Below are positions 59,225 through 64,000 of a DNA stretch of 64,000 bases, in pieces. Source of the DNA: Flagellimonas eckloniae (GTDB lineage Bacteria > Bacteroidota > Bacteroidia > Flavobacteriales > Flavobacteriaceae); assembly GCF_001413955.1 (NCBI RefSeq), contig NZ_LCTZ01000002.1, positions 2,900,501 to 2,964,500 of the forward strand, given 5' to 3'. Under the pieces are notes generated by a model. That model was not told where the DNA came from and searched no databases. It was given only the letters and a program-made list of their open reading frames with translations. The translations under genes were made by a program, and so were the position numbers. Position 1 is the first letter of the stretch. Every line of letters begins with the position of its first letter.

Positions 59225-61408
59225 TTATTCTTTTTTACCAATCAACGAAAAGTCTAAATGTCGTTTTACCAAATCAGTATTCTTTACCATTACATAAACT
59301 TCATCACCTAATTGATACATTCTTTTTGAACGTTCACCAATAATGGCAAACTGTCTATCATCAAATACATAATAATCGTCTTTTATATCACGGATCCTAA
59401 CCATTCCCTCACATTTATTTTCAACAATCTCAACGTAAATACCCCATTCCGTAACTCCTGAAATCACCCCTAAAAACTCAGATTCTTTATGGTCTTCCAT
59501 GAATTTTATCTGCATATACTTAATAGAATCACGCTCTGCACTTGACGCTAATATTTCCATATTTGAAGAATGTTTGCATTTTTCCTCATACACGGGTTCC
59601 TTTACCTGTTTTCCTCCATCCAAATAATGCTGTAACAGCCTGTGTACCATTACATCTGGATATCTTCTAATGGGTGAGGTAAAATGGGTATAATATTCAA
59701 AACCCAAACCATAATGACCAATATTTTCAGTTGTATATGTGGCCTTGCTCATACTACGAATGGTAAGCGTGTCTACCAAGTTCTGTTCTTTCTTTCCTTT
59801 TACATCTTGCAAAAGTTTGTTCAAAGAACTGTTCAAACTCTTTTTGTCCCTTACATTAATACTATGTCCGAACCTAGAAATAACTCCATTTAAAGCCATT
59901 ATTTTTTCTTCATCTGGCTCATCATGAACACGGTAAACAAAGGTCTTTTTTTGTTTACCAATAAATTCTGCTACCTTTTTATTTGCTAGCAACATAAACT
60001 CTTCAATAAGTTTATTGGCATCCTTTGCTTCCTTAAAATAAACGCTTTCAGGTTCATTATTTTCAGTAAGGTTGAATCTAACTTCGATTTTATCAAAAGA
60101 AATAGCTCCATCATCCATGCGTTTTTCACGCATAATTTTAGCAAGCTTATCCAAAGTCAATGTTGCCTCAACTACCTCTTTTGAAACTGTATAACCCGTT
60201 TCTCTAATTGAAATATCTTCAGGAATCTCCGCTTGTTTCGTTTCAATAATATGTTGTGCTTCTTCGTAGGCAAAACGCTCATTTGAATTTATAGCTGTTC
60301 TACCAAACCATTGATCAATGATATTGGCTCCGGTATCCATCTCAAAAATGGCTGAAAACGTATATTTTTCCTCATTTGGTCTTAATGAACAGGCATTGTT
60401 TGATAAAACCTCTGGAAGCATAGGTACAACCCGATCAACCAAGTAAACCGAGGTTGCTCTTTCATAAGCTTCTTCTTCCAATATAGTATTTGGTTGTAAA
60501 TAGTGTGATACATCTGCAATATGAATTCCAATTTCAAAATTTCCATTTTCTAATTTTTGAAAGGAAAGTGCATCATCAAAATCTTTTGCATCCTTAGGAT
60601 CAATTGTAAAAGTGAGTACATCGCGCATATCTCTCCTTTTCGCAATCTCAGACTCTTTTATCGAAGTATCCAAAGTTTGGGCAAATTGCTCCACCTCATA
60701 TGGAAATTCATAAGGCAACCCATATTCTGCTAATATGGAATGTATTTCAGTATTATGCTCTCCAGGTTTTCCAAGTACTTGTGATACCTCTCCATAAGGT
60801 GAATCTGCATCTTTTGGCCAATCACCTAAGTCTACCAAAACCTTATCCCCATCTTCAGCTTTTTTAAGCTTATCCATCGGAATGAAAATATCTGTGTACA
60901 TTCTCGAATCAGATGGCCGTACAAAAGCAAAGGTTTTTTGCTTGTCAACAATACCTACATAAGCCGTTTTCTTACGTTCCAAAACTTTAGATATCTCACC
61001 TTCGGATTTCTTACCTTTTCTTCTTGGTTTTAGAAAAACTTCAACTGTATCGCCGTGAAATGCCCTATTCAATCGGTTATTTGGAACGAATATGTCATCA
61101 TCAAGTTCATCCACTAAAATATAGGCGTTTCCACTTGAGGTTAAATCTACTTTTCCAGTAAAATACGTATGTAAGGATGGTTTCTTTTTATACTTTCCCC
61201 GGCCTTCCTCAATTATTCTATCGCTCGCTTTTAGTTGGCCCAAACGTTTTATGAGTTCATTACGATCTTGAGTATCCGTAATTCCAAGTTTTGAACTTAT
61301 TTGTTTGTAATTGAAACTTTTAGATGGTTCTTTTTCCAGTACTGTAAAAATGCCTTTTGTTATCTCATTCTTGCGTTGACTTCTTGTCCTTTTCTTTTTC
61401 TTTGACAT
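59225..61408 (-). CDS. rnr: Ribonuclease R
   Basis: The 727-residue 3'-5' exoribonuclease degrades structured RNA. It has a basic N-terminus (MSKKKKRTRSQRKNEI), a winged-helix segment, two cold-shock-type domains (about 70-230), the RNB catalytic domain (about 245-575) with TIDPKDAKDFDDALSF providing the metal-binding aspartates and HFTSPIRRYPDVMVHRLL, and a C-terminal S1 domain (about 640-720). Length and order are standard for RNase R. It probably shares a transcript with the DUF2807 and LysE genes. A long AT-rich gap lies upstream. Confidence 0.95.
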   Translation of the reverse strand: MSKKKKRTRSQRKNEITKGIFTVLEKEPSKSFNYKQISSKLGITDTQDRNELIKRLGQLKASDRIIEEGRGKYKKKPSLHTYFTGKVDLTSSGNAYILVDELDDDIFVPNNRLNRAFHGDTVEVFLKPRRKGKKSEGEISKVLERKKTAYVGIVDKQKTFAFVRPSDSRMYTDIFIPMDKLKKAEDGDKVLVDLGDWPKDADSPYGEVSQVLGKPGEHNTEIHSILAEYGLPYEFPYEVEQFAQTLDTSIKESEIAKRRDMRDVLTFTIDPKDAKDFDDALSFQKLENGNFEIGIHIADVSHYLQPNTILEEEAYERATSVYLVDRVVPMLPEVLSNNACSLRPNEEKYTFSAIFEMDTGANIIDQWFGRTAINSNERFAYEEAQHIIETKQAEIPEDISIRETGYTVSKEVVEATLTLDKLAKIMREKRMDDGAISFDKIEVRFNLTENNEPESVYFKEAKDANKLIEEFMLLANKKVAEFIGKQKKTFVYRVHDEPDEEKIMALNGVISRFGHSINVRDKKSLNSSLNKLLQDVKGKKEQNLVDTLTIRSMSKATYTTENIGHYGLGFEYYTHFTSPIRRYPDVMVHRLLQHYLDGGKQVKEPVYEEKCKHSSNMEILASSAERDSIKYMQIKFMEDHKESEFLGVISGVTEWGIYVEIVENKCEGMVRIRDIKDDYYVFDDRQFAIIGERSKRMYQLGDEVYVMVKNTDLVKRHLDFSLIGKKE

Positions 61409-61994
61409 TTATAAAATATAATTTTTTGAAAAGTACAAATTATAATCCTAGACAATGGAAAGAAGAGAAAACTAATCCTTAACATGAAGTTATTTTATGA
61501 ACAATCATTAACAATACTAATTTTCTTTTATTTAAAATTTATAAAAATGGTGATTATGATTGTATGTTGAAATGTGGCATAAATTATTTAAAGAAAAGTT
61601 GCTCTGAACAGATAAAATAGTTTGTTCACAACCTTTCATTTTTTAAAAAATATAGAAATCAAATAGTTATAATTTTTATGAACGATATTTGATAAGTGTT
61701 TTCAACATGAAATTATTGAAAATTAAAAGTATTTTTAATGTTAACTAAACACATATTTTGTTTTTAAACTGTTGATTAATTTTTGACAGAATACAAGCTC
61801 GTAATTGGATAATAATGATTAATGAAATTATTTTAAATAAAATCAAAATTTATTTTTAGGAAAACAATAAACAAAACAGCATATATCACAAATGCTTGAT
61901 ATATAGTAAAATGGATAGATTTAGTACTATTTGTCAACAAACACCCATTAAAAGAATTGTACCTTTGTATAGTACCCCCATTAAATCATAAACT
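61409..61994. other. 586-bp AT-rich intergenic region between divergent rnr and rpiB
   Basis: The longest gene-free stretch in the window, very AT-rich, separating two divergent promoters. It contains TTGTTCACA (one mismatch to the DnaA-box form TTATNCACA), several TGTTTTCAAC and TTGTCAACAAAC motifs and poly-A/T runs. I see no tRNA, no strong hairpin terminator and no plausible small ORF. It could be a long regulatory leader, an unrecognised small RNA or an origin-type AT-rich element; none is established. Confidence 0.5.
61960..61967 (+). promoter_or_regulatory. Candidate -7 promoter element of rpiB
   Basis: TACCTTTG ends 27 nt before the rpiB ATG. The nearest upstream TTTG is too far (26 nt) to be a normal -33 element. 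Confidence 0.42.
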
Positions 61995-62426
61995 ATGAAA
62001 ATAGCTATAGGTAACGACCATGCAGGAACCGATTATAAGTTAGCAATTATTGGCTTATTAAAGTCCAAAGGCATTGAGGTTATAAATTACGGAACTGATG
62101 GCACTGATAGTGTTGACTATCCAGATTTTGCACATCCTGTTGCAAAAGATGTTGAAGAAGGAACAGTTGACCTTGGCATTGTTATTTGCGGTAGTGGAAA
62201 CGGAGCAAGTATGACCATAAACAAACATCAAAAGGTTAGGGGAGCTCTTTGTTGGACGAAGGAAATTACTGCTTTGGCAAGAGAGCATAATGATGCCAAT
62301 GTTTTAAGTCTTCCTGCTAGATTTATTGCGCTGCAACAAGCTTTGGAAATGGTGGAAACTTTTTTGAACACTGAATTTGAAGGGGGTCGCCACGAAAGAA
62401 GAGTTGAAAAAATAGCTTGCAGATAG
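61995..62426 (+). CDS. rpiB: Ribose-5-phosphate isomerase B
   Basis: The 143-residue enzyme interconverts ribose 5-phosphate and ribulose 5-phosphate in the pentose phosphate pathway. It starts MKIAIGNDHAGTDYKLAI, with the DHAG motif, followed by YGTDGTDSVDYPDFAHPVA, the active-site VICGSGNGASM with the catalytic Cys, and EHNDANVLSLPARFI. The C-terminus FEGGRHERRVEKI is typical. The length is normal. The CDF gene starts 15 nt later on the same strand. Confidence 0.95.
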   Translation: MKIAIGNDHAGTDYKLAIIGLLKSKGIEVINYGTDGTDSVDYPDFAHPVAKDVEEGTVDLGIVICGSGNGASMTINKHQKVRGALCWTKEITALAREHNDANVLSLPARFIALQQALEMVETFLNTEFEGGRHERRVEKIACR

Positions 62427-62441
62427 CATAAATTAAACTAC

Positions 62442-63356
62442 ATGGGGCATCACCACCATGGTCACTCACATACACATGACGATTTAAAAGGGAGAAACCT
62501 TTTAATATCAATTCTTCTTAATATTGCCATTACGATTTCTCAAGTAATAGGTGGAATCATCTCTGGAAGCCTTGCCCTATTATCAGATGCGCTTCATAAT
62601 TTTAGCGATGTACTTTCCTTAATAATAAGTTATATAGCTACCCTTCTTGGAAAAAGGAAGGCGTCCAGCCATAAAACATTTGGATATAAAAGAGCGGAAA
62701 TTATGGCTGCGTTTGTAAATGCGGCCACCTTGGTTGTTGTTGCGGTTATTCTTATGATTGAAGCTGTGGAAAGATTGCTTGAACCACAAGAAATAGAGTC
62801 TAATCTAGTAATCTGGTTATCTTTAATAGGTATAGCGGCAAATGGTTTTAGCGTGCTTTTATTGAAAAAGAATTCCGAAGAAAACATGAACATGAAATCC
62901 GCATATCTACATTTATTGACCGATATGATGGCGTCTGTTGCAGTCCTTATAGGTGGGCTTTTAATGAAGTTTTTTCAGCTGTACTGGGTAGATGCGCTGT
63001 TGACAATGGCCATTGGGGTATATCTGATTTATATGGGATATGATTTATTGAAGGAATCCACAAAAGTGTTGATGTTGTTCACCCCAAAATCTATAGTCGT
63101 GAAAGAAATAGTGGAATCCATATGTACAATTGAACCAGTTAAAAATGTACACCACGTACATATCTGGCAATTAAATGAAGAGGAAATACATTTAGAGGCA
63201 CATATTGATTTCAAAGAGGATATCAAACTTTCTGAGTTTGACGCAATATTGGAACAAATAGAGGAACATGTCTATCATAAACATGGAATTAACCATGTGA
63301 ACATTCAGCCAGAATTTGATAAATGTGACTCAAAAAACGTAATTGTACAGGATTGA
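62442..63356 (+). CDS. Cation diffusion facilitator, probable zinc exporter
   Basis: The 304-residue inner-membrane antiporter has six helices and a C-terminal cytoplasmic metal-binding domain. The N-terminus is histidine-rich (MGHHHHGHSHTHDD). Transport-site motifs are SDALHNFSD in helix 2 and HLLTDMMAS in helix 5, the HxxxD-type pairs of zinc-type CDF proteins (ZitB/CzcD). The C-terminal domain contains VHHVHIWQLNEEE. It exports zinc and perhaps cobalt or cadmium. The acetyltransferase start overlaps its stop (TGATG). Confidence 0.92.
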   Translation: MGHHHHGHSHTHDDLKGRNLLISILLNIAITISQVIGGIISGSLALLSDALHNFSDVLSLIISYIATLLGKRKASSHKTFGYKRAEIMAAFVNAATLVVVAVILMIEAVERLLEPQEIESNLVIWLSLIGIAANGFSVLLLKKNSEENMNMKSAYLHLLTDMMASVAVLIGGLLMKFFQLYWVDALLTMAIGVYLIYMGYDLLKESTKVLMLFTPKSIVVKEIVESICTIEPVKNVHHVHIWQLNEEEIHLEAHIDFKEDIKLSEFDAILEQIEEHVYHKHGINHVNIQPEFDKCDSKNVIVQD

Positions 63357-63796
63357 TGGATGTAATGGTAAAAACATTTGAAGAATTATCCAATTTGGAG
63401 CTTTACCAAATACTGAGATTACGGAGTGAGGTATTTGTGGTAGAACAGGACTGCGTGTACCAGGATTTGGATAATAAAGATCAGAAAGCAATACATGTTT
63501 TAGGTGTTAAAAACAACAATGTGGTTGCATATACAAGAATTTTCAAGCCCGGCGATTATTTTGATAATGCCAGTATAGGTAGGGTAGTGGTGGAGAAAAA
63601 TGAACGAAAATATGGTTATGGAAAAGAAATTATGACCGCATCCCTCAAAGAAATAGGCAAGAGCTTCCCAGCAACTCCAATAGAACTTTCTGCACAGATA
63701 TACCTTATAAAATTTTATGTCGCTTTGGGCTTTTCCTCTATTGGAGAGGAATATTTAGAGGATGGCATTCCACACATTCGTATGGTCAAGGAATAA
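63356..63796 (+). CDS. GNAT family N-acetyltransferase, ElaA-like
   Basis: The 146-residue protein has the ElaA pattern: FEELSNLELYQILRLR, then EVFVVEQDCVYQDLDNKDQ, then the acetyl-CoA region IGRVVVEKNERKYGYGKEIM (motif A of the R/Q-x-x-G-x-G/A type) and the C-terminal QIYLIKFYVALGFSSIGEEYLEDGIPHI. The substrate is unknown. The start overlaps the CDF stop codon; a second ATG three codons on (63365) is an alternative. It is translationally coupled to the CDF gene. Confidence 0.85.
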   Translation: MDVMVKTFEELSNLELYQILRLRSEVFVVEQDCVYQDLDNKDQKAIHVLGVKNNNVVAYTRIFKPGDYFDNASIGRVVVEKNERKYGYGKEIMTASLKEIGKSFPATPIELSAQIYLIKFYVALGFSSIGEEYLEDGIPHIRMVKE

Positions 63797-63802
63797 ATAA
63801 GC

Positions 63803-64000
63803 TCACACAAACTTTTTTGCAACACCTATTTCGATTAAAAAATCTAATTTTAAAATTAGATTCAAGGGCTTTTCCACTTTATTCTTTCTAGAGAAAAAAA
63901 GATACCCTTCACGTCTTGTATCGAGCTTGTTGAGCTCAAATTTTCCATGAAAATCGTTATGTAGTATCGCTATTTCTTTTAGTTTTTCCTTTGATAACCC
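63803..64000 (-). CDS. C-terminal fragment of an unidentified protein, cut by window edge
   Basis: The reverse strand is open from the right edge to a TGA at 63803-63805 and encodes 65 residues, beginning GLSKEKLKEIAILHND and ending LIEIGVAKKFV. It is rich in Lys, Leu and Phe with no recognised motif. It is convergent with the ElaA-like gene, 6 nt from its stop. Most of the gene lies outside the window, so no function is suggested. Confidence 0.55.
   Translation of the reverse strand, partial: GLSKEKLKEIAILHNDFHGKFELNKLDTRREGYLFFSRKNKVEKPLNLILKLDFLIEIGVAKKFV

Noticed and set aside
61620..61640. DnaA-box cluster defining oriC in the rnr-rpiB gap
   Set aside because: Only one near-match (TTGTTCACA) is convincing; a cluster is needed for such a call, so it is kept only as a weak finding.
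63920..63945. TCGAGCTTGTTGAGCTC as another copy of the gltX repeat element
   Set aside because: It lies in a continuous reading frame (KFELNKLDTRR), is AT-rich and lacks the GCGCAG centre.

Overview
The window is a piece of a Bacteroidota chromosome, most likely from the family Flavobacteriaceae. The evidence is AT-rich DNA, TAnnTTTG-type promoter elements just upstream of many genes, type IX secretion system (T9SS) cargo with gliding-motility-associated C-terminal domains, and lineage-typical genes (PorE-like, PorP/SprF-like, DUF4175, DUF4837, bacterial GH3). Nothing points to a plasmid or phage. The genus cannot be fixed from the sequence.

Positions 1-12,400, mostly minus strand, form a surface-polysaccharide region. 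It holds the start of a flippase gene cut by the window edge, a UDP-glucuronate decarboxylase, an initiating sugar-phosphate transferase, an O-antigen polymerase/ligase-like membrane protein, a lipoprotein, a 5'-truncated APS kinase remnant, a Wzz-like chain-length protein, a 562-residue protein whose C-terminal half looks like a nucleoside phosphorylase, and a UDP-glucuronate 4-epimerase. The housekeeping gene purD sits inside it. Positions 10,900-24,800 carry cell-envelope and housekeeping genes: GH3-like enzyme, M23 peptidase, TatA, a PorE-like four-domain protein, a DUF4837 lipoprotein, a LysM lytic transglycosylase, pgk, holB, a DoxX-like protein and an OmpH/Skp-like protein.

Positions 24,300-30,500 hold a tight minus-strand cluster: DUF4175, ybeY, mnmG and a small membrane protein. 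Two perfect parS-like ParB sites bracket mnmG, one of them the core of a 34-bp perfect palindrome, so this segment probably lies near the replication origin. gltX and glnS follow, with an LRR-like protein, an SPFH protein and a small BamA-like barrel. gltX carries two in-frame insertions that look like short palindromic repetitive elements.

Positions 37,547-57,278 are one 19.7-kb plus-strand operon with the order and architecture of the gliding-motility locus sprC-sprD-sprB-sprF: a type-B-CTD protein with Ig-like repeats, a PorP/SprF-like protein carrying two SPOR-like repeats, a 4,810-residue adhesin with about 42 SprB-type repeats, and a PorP/SprF-like partner. The window ends with folB, tRNA-Cys with a textbook promoter and terminator, a LysE exporter, a DUF2807 protein, RNase R, a 586-bp AT-rich gap, rpiB, a zinc-type CDF exporter, an ElaA-like acetyltransferase and the 3' end of an unknown gene.
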